Below, piece by piece: positions 18,986 to 25,967 of a stretch of 64,000 nucleotides of DNA. Every line of letters starts with the position of its first letter. Position 1 is the first letter of the stretch. The translations under genes and the position numbers were made by a program. This stretch comes from UBA1413 sp964650525. Its GTDB lineage: Bacteria; Bacteroidota; Bacteroidia; Bacteroidales; Prolixibacteraceae. The DNA is taken from NCBI GenBank assembly GCA_964650525.1, contig CAZYUA010000024.1, positions 1-64,000 of the forward strand. The letters are read 5' to 3'. Below the pieces are notes generated by a model, which saw only the letters and a list, made by a program, of their open reading frames with translations, ran no database searches and was not told where the DNA came from.

Positions 18986-19001
18986 TGCAAGGATTATGCC
19001 A
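18986..19001 (-). promoter_or_regulatory. Sigma-54-type -24/-12 promoter upstream of dnaK
   Basis: Read on the minus strand the site is TGGCATAATCCTTGCA, which fits TGGCAC-N5-TTGCA with the GG and GC dinucleotides exactly ten bases apart. A start at about 18975 would give a 36-nt leader before the dnaK ATG. Spacing and match are good, but one site does not prove RpoN use. Confidence 0.6.
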
Positions 19002-19060
19002 CGAGGGAAATGCGCCTCCTGCTGGCAATTATGGCATAAGGAAAAATCCGGGGGCTTGTC

Positions 19061-19083
19061 TTGTGTCATCTTTTATGACAAAA
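19061..19083. promoter_or_regulatory. Dyad upstream of dnaK, possible enhancer site
   Basis: TTGTGTCAT and ATGACAAAA form an inverted repeat around CTTTT. The centre is about 97 bp upstream of the predicted dnaK transcription start, the distance expected for an enhancer-binding activator of sigma-54. It could instead serve the divergent pseudouridine synthase gene. Confidence 0.45.
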
Positions 19084-19178
19084 CGGCAGGGCAGCGTTTT
19101 AGTATTTTTTTTTGAAATTAGTGCAAGAACCGGGTCGGGTTTTGCGTTAAACCGTGTAGTTTAGTCTTTTTTCTGTTG

Positions 19179-19982
19179 ATGGAAGTAATCTACGAAGATA
19201 ATCACATCGTCGCGGTTAACAAAGCCTGCGGAGAGATTGTGATGGTGGATCAGACCGGTGATACCCCCCTTATGGATGCGGTAAAGGCTTACCTGAAGGA
19301 GAAATACGACAAACCGGGAAATGTATTTCTCGGTTTGCCCCATCGTATCGACAGGCCCACCAGCGGCATTGTACTGATGGCCAGGACCAGCAAGGTTCTG
19401 AGCCGGTTCAACAAGATGTTCCGGCAGAAAGACCTGATCAGGAAGACCTATTGGGCGGTGGTCGACAGGGCACCGGTGCCCCGCGAGGGAACACTTGAAC
19501 ACTGGATTGTGCGGAGCCGGGAGATCAATAAATCGTATGCCCATGTCGCGGAGGCGGAGGATTCCAAACATGCCCTCCTGCAATACCGGACCCTGGCAGC
19601 ATCGGATAACTATTATTTGCTGGAGATAGAGCTGCTGACCGGCAGGCATCACCAGATCAGGGCCCAACTGGCTAAAGTCAGGGTCCATATCAAGGGGGAT
19701 CTTAAATACGGTTTTCCCCGGTCCAATCCCGACGGGGGGATTCACCTGCATGCCCGTAAGGTGGAGTTCATTCATCCGGTAAGGAGGGAGCCGGTGGTGA
19801 TTGTGGCGCCCCCGCCGGATGAGCCGCTGTGGAATGCGTTTATGGAGATACTGTCGAAACAGGAGGAAGCCCTGCGGACAGAGCCTAATGCTCAGGTGTC
19901 TCACGCTCCTGCTTCCGCAGCCGGACAGGAACCTCCGGCCAGCGGCGAGGTAGGGATGAAAGATTTACCGGGCGGGGAATAA
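19179..19982 (+). CDS. RluA-family RNA pseudouridine synthase
   Basis: The enzyme isomerises uridine to pseudouridine in RNA. From ATG at 19179 (the TTG just before is out-competed) it has 267 residues. The catalytic motif is GLPHRIDRPTSGIVLMA with the essential aspartate in HRID, and LLTGRHHQIRAQLA is the second conserved block. No S4 domain precedes the catalytic domain, so it resembles short RluA/TruC-like members; the target uridine cannot be fixed. The last 35 residues are a low-complexity tail. It is divergent from dnaK and convergent with cdd. Confidence 0.9.
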   Translation: MEVIYEDNHIVAVNKACGEIVMVDQTGDTPLMDAVKAYLKEKYDKPGNVFLGLPHRIDRPTSGIVLMARTSKVLSRFNKMFRQKDLIRKTYWAVVDRAPVPREGTLEHWIVRSREINKSYAHVAEAEDSKHALLQYRTLAASDNYYLLEIELLTGRHHQIRAQLAKVRVHIKGDLKYGFPRSNPDGGIHLHARKVEFIHPVRREPVVIVAPPPDEPLWNAFMEILSKQEEALRTEPNAQVSHAPASAAGQEPPASGEVGMKDLPGGE

Positions 19983-20002
19983 GCCGGTCTGCGGATGGCC
20001 GG

Positions 20003-20020
20003 CCGCTGAAGCAGCGGTTT
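20003..20020 (+). terminator. Candidate terminator after the pseudouridine synthase gene
   Basis: CCGCT-GAAGC-AGCGG followed by TTT lies 21 bp after the stop codon at 19982, between convergent genes. The stem is short. Confidence 0.35.
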
Positions 20021-20050
20021 GCGGGTGCCCGGTTGGAATGGGGTACCGGT

Positions 20051-20539
20051 TTAGGATCCTTTGAGGGAGGAGGGTTTGAAACTCATGGGAAGCAGGGAGT
20101 CCACCCCGTCGAAGATGTAGATGGAATTGAGGCCTGCAAGGATGATCTTCACCGGTTGATTGAACCGTGTCTCGGTCTCCAGGAGTACCTGCCGGCAACT
20201 TCCGCAGGGATTGACAGGCGTATTCATTGGTCCTGCGGCATTGCGGGCTGTAATGGCGATGGCTGAAACGGGAGTCTCCGGGTAGTTGGCGCTTGCGTAG
20301 AACAGGGCCGTCCTCTCGGCACACAGCCCGGAAGGATACGCTGCATTTTCCTGGTTATTCCCTTTGATCATGACACCATTGGCGAGCAGAACGGCTGCCC
20401 CCACACGGAAACCGGAATAGGGTGCATACGCCTGCAAAGCCGCACTGCGGGCCTCCAGCACCAGACCGGCAAGTTCAACCGGTAACTCTTCCAGACTGCT
20501 GCACTCCTGGTACCCAATGGTAATTTCTTTACGGATCAT
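20051..20539 (-). CDS. cdd: Cytidine deaminase
   Basis: Cdd deaminates cytidine and deoxycytidine to uridine compounds in pyrimidine salvage. The 162-residue protein shows the zinc site of the homotetrameric class: CAERTALF (Cys and catalytic Glu) and PCGSCRQ (two further Cys), preceded by YSGFRVGAAV and NQENAAYPSGL. The ATG at 20539 is used. The neighbouring gene starting at 20617 is divergent, so cdd is a single-gene unit. Confidence 0.95.
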   Translation of the reverse strand: MIRKEITIGYQECSSLEELPVELAGLVLEARSAALQAYAPYSGFRVGAAVLLANGVMIKGNNQENAAYPSGLCAERTALFYASANYPETPVSAIAITARNAAGPMNTPVNPCGSCRQVLLETETRFNQPVKIILAGLNSIYIFDGVDSLLPMSFKPSSLKGS

Positions 20540-20616
20540 AACCTGATTTTTTCTTAAAAGTACGATATTCCGGGTAAGTAATCTATTTTTACCGGAATTT
20601 TTGCAAATATCCTGAA

Positions 20617-21567
20617 ATGGACGGAAGAAAACAAATACTAACCCTTGCTCTGATTATCATTGCTTTAGCCACTTCAGCCCAGCGGTACACAAGGGGTGAG
20701 TACATCCGGAAGTACCAGCTGCTGGCGATTAGCGAGATGGGCCGGAGCGGCATTCCTGCCAGCATCAAGATGGCGCAGGCCTGTCTCGAGTCGGCCGATG
20801 GCAACAGCGAAATGGCCAGGAAATCGAACAACCATTTTGGTATTAAATGCAGGGGTGATTGGCATGGGGCCAGGTCGTATTACGATGATGATGCCAAAAA
20901 TGAGTGCTTCCGCAAGTATAAAAGCGCAGAGGACTCCTACATTGACCATACCAACTTTCTGCTTGGCAATCCGCGGTATGCCACTTTGTTCCGGCTTTCA
21001 TCCGCCGATTATGCCGGGTGGGCCAGAGGCCTGAAAAAAGCAGGGTACGCCACGGATCCTTCCTACGACAAAAAAGTGATCGAGATTATCGAGGTCAACC
21101 AGTTGTGGCGCCTGGACCGGGAACTGACCTTTGAGGAAGCAGTGCAGCTGGAGAAGCAAAGAACCCCGGCAACCCCCGACGGAAGGCTGCTGATCAATCC
21201 GTACAGTTCACGAAAAATATCCCTGCACAACGGTCTGAAGTCGGCAGTTGCCAGGGAGGGGGATACCTTTGAACTCCTCGCCCAGGAATTCGGCCTTAAA
21301 GTTTGGGAACTGATGAAGTTCAATGATTATCCCCAGGGGTATGAACCCACCCCCGGAGAGATTCTCTACCTGCAGGCTAAAAAGGGAAAGGCTCCGGAAA
21401 TCTACCGGTATCACCCGGTTGGTGAGGGAGAAACCATGCATTACATTTCCCAGTTCTACGGCATCCGGCTGCGGGCGCTGTACCGGCTGAATAAACTCTC
21501 CTTCGGGGAACCGGTGGAAGTAGGCCAGGTGCTTAAGCTGCAACGGGGGAAAATGGAACAACACTGA
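20617..21567 (+). CDS. Secreted glucosaminidase with two LysM domains
   Basis: A 316-residue exported protein (signal MDGRKQILTLALIIIALATS). Residues 30-170 are a GH73-type endo-beta-N-acetylglucosaminidase domain: KMAQACLESADGNSEMA with the catalytic glutamate, NNHFGIKCRGDW, FRKYKSAEDSYIDHTNFL and YAGWARGLKKAGYATDPSY. Residues about 205-255 and 260-310 are two LysM modules that hold peptidoglycan (AREGDTFELLAQEFGL, GEGETMHYISQFYGI). It hydrolyses peptidoglycan glycan strands for growth or cell separation. It is adjacent to fmt on the opposite strand. Confidence 0.92.
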   Translation: MDGRKQILTLALIIIALATSAQRYTRGEYIRKYQLLAISEMGRSGIPASIKMAQACLESADGNSEMARKSNNHFGIKCRGDWHGARSYYDDDAKNECFRKYKSAEDSYIDHTNFLLGNPRYATLFRLSSADYAGWARGLKKAGYATDPSYDKKVIEIIEVNQLWRLDRELTFEEAVQLEKQRTPATPDGRLLINPYSSRKISLHNGLKSAVAREGDTFELLAQEFGLKVWELMKFNDYPQGYEPTPGEILYLQAKKGKAPEIYRYHPVGEGETMHYISQFYGIRLRALYRLNKLSFGEPVEVGQVLKLQRGKMEQH

Positions 21568-21604
21568 CCACCCTGTCTTTCCACTCGTTCCTCATGGAAA
21601 GCCG

Positions 21605-21625
21605 CCCCTTCTGATCCAGGAGGGG
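21605..21625. terminator. Candidate shared terminator between glucosaminidase and fmt
   Basis: CCCCTTCT-GATCC-AGGAGGGG can form an 8-pair stem with one wobble in the 63-bp convergent gap. The following run is AAATTTC, so evidence is weak. Confidence 0.35.
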
Positions 21626-21630
21626 AAATT

Positions 21631-22602
21631 TCATTCCACATATTGGTTCTCCGGCTCGTGGAACCCCCTTAGAAACTCCTCTGCATTCATCCGCTTTTTT
21701 CCTGCCAGCTGGAGATTGCTGATATGCAACCACCGGTCAGAGCAGGCAATGGCCAGGAAGCTCTTTCCGTCTGTGCGGAGGGTACCGGGGCTGACGGAGC
21801 CTACAGGGTCGCCAGTTTGTGCACGGAAAATCTTCATTTCTGTCTGCTTTCCCTGAGGAAGGTGAAGGAGAGTCCAGGCTGCAGGGTAGGGGGAGAGACC
21901 CCGGATCAGGTTCCGGATCTTTTCTGCCGTCCAGTTCCAGCGGATCTGTGTTGACTCCCTTGTCAGTTTAGGGGCTGTTTTCAGTTGCCCGTCGCTACCC
22001 GGCATCTCTTCCTGGCCGACGGGTTTACATTCTCCCCTGGCCAGGGCATCCACCGTCTTCAGGACCAGCCGGGCGCCCTGGACCATCAGCCGGTCGTGGA
22101 GATCACCCACCGAATCATCGGGAAAGATGGGTTCCTTTTCCTGAAAAATGATCCGGCCGGTGTCGATTTCATGGGAAAGCAGAAATGTGGTCACTCCGGA
22201 TTCGGTTTCGCCGTTTATCAGGACCCAGTTGAGCGGTGCCGCTCCCCGGTATTGCGGAAGCAGGGAGGCGTGGAGATTGAAGGTTCCCAGCGGCGGCAGG
22301 TTCCAGACCACTTCGGGCAGCATCCGAAAGGCTACTACCACTTGCAGGTCTGGTTTCAAAAGCCGTAAATGGTCTAAGAACTCCTGATTTTTCAATTTCT
22401 CGGGCTGCAAAACGGGAAGGCCCCTGCCGGCTGCATACTTCTTAACTGCTGCTTCAGCCACTTTCAGCCCACGGCCGGCCGGTTTATCAGGAGCAGTGAT
22501 CACCCCCACCACCTTGTATCCATTTTCCACAAGGGCTTTCAGGCTCTCCACGGCAAATTCCGGAGTACCCATGAAGATTATTCTGGCTTGCTTCGGATCC
22601 AT
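21631..22602 (-). CDS. fmt: Methionyl-tRNA formyltransferase
   Basis: Fmt formylates Met-tRNAfMet using 10-formyltetrahydrofolate to begin translation. The start is ATG at 22602 (MDPKQARIIFMGTPEFA), giving 323 residues; the longer frame adds an unrelated hydrophobic stretch. Conserved blocks are FMGTPEFAVESL, FNLHASLLPQYRGAAPLNW and ETESGVTTFLLSHEIDTG, with the catalytic Asn-His-Asp-type site. The usual partner def is not next to it. Immediately upstream lies the hairpin array at 22649-23109, which would be part of, or close to, the fmt leader. Confidence 0.96.
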   Translation of the reverse strand: MDPKQARIIFMGTPEFAVESLKALVENGYKVVGVITAPDKPAGRGLKVAEAAVKKYAAGRGLPVLQPEKLKNQEFLDHLRLLKPDLQVVVAFRMLPEVVWNLPPLGTFNLHASLLPQYRGAAPLNWVLINGETESGVTTFLLSHEIDTGRIIFQEKEPIFPDDSVGDLHDRLMVQGARLVLKTVDALARGECKPVGQEEMPGSDGQLKTAPKLTRESTQIRWNWTAEKIRNLIRGLSPYPAAWTLLHLPQGKQTEMKIFRAQTGDPVGSVSPGTLRTDGKSFLAIACSDRWLHISNLQLAGKKRMNAEEFLRGFHEPENQYVE

Positions 22603-22648
22603 GGAATCGAAGATATGCAAAATTTTTATAAGAAAGAAAATGTAAAGC

Positions 22649-23109
22649 AAGTCAGGGCTTCACTGGTTTCCGAACTCTTCGTGGAAGTGAAACCCTGACT
22701 AAGTTGTGGAAATGCAAGTCAGGGCTTCACTGGTTTCCGGACTTTGCGTGGAAGTGAAACCCTGACTAAATTTTGGTAATGTAAGTCAGGGCTTCACCGT
22801 GTTTCCGGACTCTTCGTGTAAGTGAAACCCTGACTAAGTTGTGGAAATGCAAGTCAGGGCTTCACTGGTTTCCGGACTTTGCGTGGAAGTGAAACCCTGA
22901 CTAAGTTGTGGAAATGCAAGTCAGGGCTTCACTGTTTTGCCGGACTCTGCGTAGAAGTGAAACCCTGACTAAATTGTGGAAAAGCAAGTCAGGGCTTCAC
23001 TGTTTTGCCGGACTCTGCGTGGAAGTGAAACCCTGACTAAATTGTGGAAATGCAAGTCAGGGCTTCACCGTGTTTCCGGACTCTTCGTGGAAGTGAAACC
23101 CTGACTAAA
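22649..23109. repeat. Seven tandem hairpin repeats of 67-68 bp
   Basis: Units begin at 22649, 22716, 22783, 22851, 22918, 22986 and 23054. In every copy an arm AGTCAGGGCTTCAC is matched by GTGAAACCCTGACT about 22-25 bases later, giving a 14-pair stem with one imperfect position, and a 12-14 base linker such as TAAGTTGTGGAAATGCA joins copies. The imperfect position is a C-A mismatch on the plus strand but a G-U wobble in a minus-strand RNA, so the minus strand folds better. Stems are invariant while loops vary (CTCTTCG, CTTTGCG, CTCTGCG). No unique spacers and no protein frame were seen. Confidence 0.92.
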
Positions 23110-23179
23110 CAGTTTAAATTATGGACTGTTTTGCCCGCATCCACTTTCCGAATAATGAACACCAGATACCGGTTACCTT

Positions 23180-23860
23180 TCACCATCCTCCCGTGCTGTA
23201 ATCCACTCCGGGTTTACCGGTTGTTCCGCCAAAAGTATAATAAGCCATCTGCATCAGTTCCAATTGTGATCCCGGAATGGGGAGGTGAAGAGGTGTACCT
23301 TTCTGGAGTTTGTCTTCCTTGCGCATCTGGAAATACTGGATGCCGAAGCCTGAGACCATCAGTTCCACCATCCTTTCATAGTGGATGGCTTCGAGGATTT
23401 TTTCCTGGTCAGCCGGCAGGGGAGCCAGTTTGCCGCGGGTTACCCGGGCTGAAGCGTTCATCACACCGGCAGCTTCCAGCAACTTTCCTGTTCGGACAGC
23501 TGCCTCAGCCAGAAGATAATCATTTTCGGCTTTCCTGAATTCAGTCATCGGTTCTTTCCACGTTTTTAAATAGGCATCCAATCGCTTGTACCGGTATGAT
23601 GAAAAATGATAATATCCGCGTTCAGCCCGGAAAGGGCAGGAGCTTAAGTACTGAAAATCAGTTTCCAGCCTGGCATCCTGTGAAGCTGCTTTTCCGGTTT
23701 TCGGGAGGTCTGAGAATTTGCCGCTTCCAGGAAAACGTGCAGGCATTCCGGGATCCATCAGGTGGATCACATACATATCGGTCCGTAACTCTGCCGGAAA
23801 AGTGCTGTTATAATGAAAATAAGAATACCATTTATCATCATCAGCAAGAGGGGCAAGCCT
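23180..23860 (-). pseudogene. 3' remnant of a second susD gene
   Basis: The minus-strand frame encodes about 226 residues equal to the C-terminal part of SusD: it aligns from about residue 266 of the intact SusD gene at 25968-27440 to its end, roughly three-quarters identical by eye (shared runs include ERGYYHFSSYRYKRLD and EFRKAENDYLLAEAA). Similarity begins near 23857 (LAPLADD against FAPLADD) and stops abruptly there; the signal peptide and first half are missing. The natural C-terminus is kept. It is read as the relic of a duplicated Sus locus whose 5' part was replaced by the leucine-rich-repeat gene. Confidence 0.85.
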
Positions 23861-23877
23861 CAGATAAATTTGCCATG

Positions 23878-24567
23878 GAATTGATGACTTTCACTGTCAA
23901 CAATGTAAATTTCCTCAGAAATCATTACCTTTTCATCACATTTTATGACCTGTCACCAGTGAATATAATTGGCGGAATAGTGCTCTTCATCCTTTCTTCC
24001 CTCCTGTTTTGTCAGTGTAAAAAAGATGAAACAGAGGTGCCTATAAACATCCCGGATGAAATTTTTTTACATGTTCTGATCAAACAGGGTGTTGATATCA
24101 ACGGGGACGGAATTGTTACAGAAAATGAAGCAGAAATGGTAACCTCCCTGGATGTCAGCGATGAATACATTTCCGATTTGACAGGGATTGAAGCATTCAT
24201 TCACCTTGATACCCTTAACTGCAGCCTGAATTTGCTGACCATGCTGGATGTCTCATCTGTCCGCTCTCTGAAAACTCTTTTATGCTATGGCAACAGGTTA
24301 TCCGCACTGGATGTGTTAAACAACACCGCCCTTGAGCAATTGTCGTGCAGCAATAACCGGCTGATATCCCTCAACATTTCAGAGAACACTGCATTAACCA
24401 GTCTTTTCTGTGGCGACAATAAACTTACCTCCCTGGATGTGTCCCGAAATATTAACCTGACATCTTTGTCTTGTGACCTGAATCCGATAGACAATATCGA
24501 CTTACTCATCTCGATTGTTCCGGTAATCCTGATCTGGAATATTTACGGTGTCATAATTGCAGGTTGA
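23878..24567 (+). CDS. Leucine-rich-repeat lipoprotein, 5' part (frameshifted)
   Basis: This frame encodes a hydrophobic leader (IIGGIVLFILSSLLFCQC), an EF-hand-like segment GVDINGDGIVTENEAE and then leucine-rich repeats of the Bacteroidota type with a 21-residue period (LDVLNNTALEQLSCSNNRLISL, given here in part as ALEQLSCSNNRL, TALTSLFCGDNKLTSLDVS). The repeat register is lost after NIDLL near 24500, and the frame closes at 24567; the repeats resume in the frame of the next feature. The start is uncertain: ATG 23878 or GTG 23959, the latter giving a more normal lipoprotein signal. Surface-exposed relatives have unknown ligands. Confidence 0.7.
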   Translation, partial: ELMTFTVNNVNFLRNHYLFITFYDLSPVNIIGGIVLFILSSLLFCQCKKDETEVPINIPDEIFLHVLIKQGVDINGDGIVTENEAEMVTSLDVSDEYISDLTGIEAFIHLDTLNCSLNLLTMLDVSSVRSLKTLLCYGNRLSALDVLNNTALEQLSCSNNRLISLNISENTALTSLFCGDNKLTSLDVSRNINLTSLSCDLNPIDNIDLLISIVPVILIWNIYGVIIAG

Positions 24568-24941
24568 CGGGATTAAATCTTGATCATTGCCGGGGATTGG
24601 TATCCTTGGTGGTGCATAACAACATGGGTCCATCGTACCAGAATCAGTTAGTCTCGCTTGATTTATCTGATTGTACGGAGTTAAAAGATCTGGCTTGTAC
24701 CAACAACCGGTTGAGTGCGCTGGATCTTTCGAAAAACATGGCCCTCATAAACCTGGATTGTTCAGGGAATAAGATAGAAATACTTGATATTTCAAATAAT
24801 ATGGCTCTTGAAAATATCGATATAAGTTTCATGCCGACCCTGGGCAGGGTATGTGTGTGGGAACTTCCTTTCCCTTCAATCTGGGTTTCGGTAGACACCC
24901 TTGGCAGCCCGAATGTGTATTTTTCATCAAACTGCAATTAA
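24501..24941 (+). CDS. Leucine-rich-repeat lipoprotein, 3' part (frameshifted)
   Basis: In the frame one base back from the 5' part, LRR sequence continues from 24501: THLDCSGNPDLEYLRCHNC, then RLTGLNLDHCRGLVSLVVHN and LSALDLSKNMALINLDCSGN. It ends at 24941 with a short C-terminal cap containing VCVWELPFPS. Since repeats run on both sides of the frame change, the original gene was single and a small deletion near 24500 broke it, unless this is an assembly error. No start codon suits this part; the TTG at 24564 lies inside a repeat. Confidence 0.7.
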   Translation, partial: LTHLDCSGNPDLEYLRCHNCRLTGLNLDHCRGLVSLVVHNNMGPSYQNQLVSLDLSDCTELKDLACTNNRLSALDLSKNMALINLDCSGNKIEILDISNNMALENIDISFMPTLGRVCVWELPFPSIWVSVDTLGSPNVYFSSNCN

Positions 24942-25021
24942 CGGTTATTGTCTCTGTAATTCACAATGCTTGAAATACATAACCGTTAGCTCCAGCCAAC
25001 AGATGACCAAAATCAGAGGTG

Positions 25022-25056
25022 AAAAAAAAGGCTGCCCCATTGCGGAACAGCCTTTT
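25022..25056 (-). terminator. Rho-independent terminator of the Sus operon
   Basis: On the minus strand AAAAGGCTG and CAGCCTTTT form a 9-pair stem with a 13-base loop, followed by a run of T. It is 52 bp after the stop of the last operon gene. Confidence 0.9.
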
Positions 25057-25107
25057 CTGAATTGAAGAAGGCAGGAATTGGCCTTCCAACCGTTCAGTCA
25101 GGAATTT

Positions 25108-25929
25108 CTATTTCATGGTCAGCGTAGCCGTCAGGGCTGTTTTCCCGCCGAGGTAGGAGGAATAGGTAGCTGCGATCCCCTTGGCATCGCCCGGATAATA
25201 AATATCATAGGTGATGGTCATGGTTGGTTTGGGGCCGCAGTTATCCCACGTGCCGCTCCCCTTGATTTCGTAGTCGTAGGGATCGCCCTTGTACTCGGTG
25301 GTAAAGATATACTGCCGGTCGATGGTCAGGGTACCGTTTACATTTACCTTCATGTTGAAAGTACCTCCTGTTTTGACAGGTTCACCCCAGAAGTCAGCGA
25401 TAAAGGCAAAGTTCAAGCCGGTTACGGCCAGGTTTGTGCCGCTGACAGCCGTGGTCACATCAGCCGGATAGGTGGCGTCGCCGGCTCCGTCGGTACCTCC
25501 CCAGGAACCTACAAGGCTTGCATTTCCATTGGCCAGCGGACAGTATTTCTGGACAGCCACCTCTTTGGAAACCGGATCGGAAGTGATTCCCCCCATAGTG
25601 GTTTCCGTCACGGTAATAGTAGCTTTCCCGTCGGAAGGATAGGTGTTGAACATGATGGTGGCCGAATGGGTGTCGTCGCTGACTTTCTGGACGGTGGCAT
25701 CATTGGCCGTCCAGTTCCATTTGGAACCGCCCCTGTAATAGTTGACGGTGTAATCGGCGGTAAAGGTCTGGATAGCCAGGGCCGGTCCCTGGATGCCGTC
25801 GAGTACTTTGGGTATGATCTTACCATAGTCGTAGCTTTCCTGGGCATCTTTGATGGGATCTTCCATACAGGCGGAGACCAGGATTACCAGCATCAAAATT
25901 CCTGCTATTTTCAATATGAACTTTTTCAT
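25108..25929 (-). CDS. Sus-operon surface lipoprotein, PKD-like
   Basis: The third gene of the Sus operon encodes 273 residues with a lipoprotein signal (MKKFILKIAGILMLVILVSAC). The start ATG 25929 gives this signal; the longer frame from 25959 does not. An Ig/PKD-like beta domain follows at about 45-130 (WNWTANDATVQKV, GKATITVTETTMGG), then a second beta domain (NGTLTIDRQYIFTTEY, GSGTWDNCGPKPTMTITYD). Position and signal match the accessory glycan-binding lipoproteins (SusE/F position) that sit beside SusD on the cell surface. The ligand is unknown. Confidence 0.75.
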   Translation of the reverse strand: MKKFILKIAGILMLVILVSACMEDPIKDAQESYDYGKIIPKVLDGIQGPALAIQTFTADYTVNYYRGGSKWNWTANDATVQKVSDDTHSATIMFNTYPSDGKATITVTETTMGGITSDPVSKEVAVQKYCPLANGNASLVGSWGGTDGAGDATYPADVTTAVSGTNLAVTGLNFAFIADFWGEPVKTGGTFNMKVNVNGTLTIDRQYIFTTEYKGDPYDYEIKGSGTWDNCGPKPTMTITYDIYYPGDAKGIAATYSSYLGGKTALTATLTMK

Positions 25930-25967
25930 AATCTGTGATTTTAATTCTTTCCTATTCATTTTCCGGA

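Noticed and set aside
18940..18990. Longer N-terminus for DnaK
   Set aside because: The added residues fall in the leader after the sigma-54-type promoter and DnaK proteins begin at MGKIIGIDLGTT.
22649..23109. CRISPR array
   Set aside because: The units are repetitive over their whole length, 67-68 bp, with internal inverted arms and no unique spacers; no cas gene is near.
22649..23109. Integron attC sites
   Set aside because: The units lack R'/R'' core sequences (GTTRRRY/RYYYAAC) and there is no integrase or cassette.
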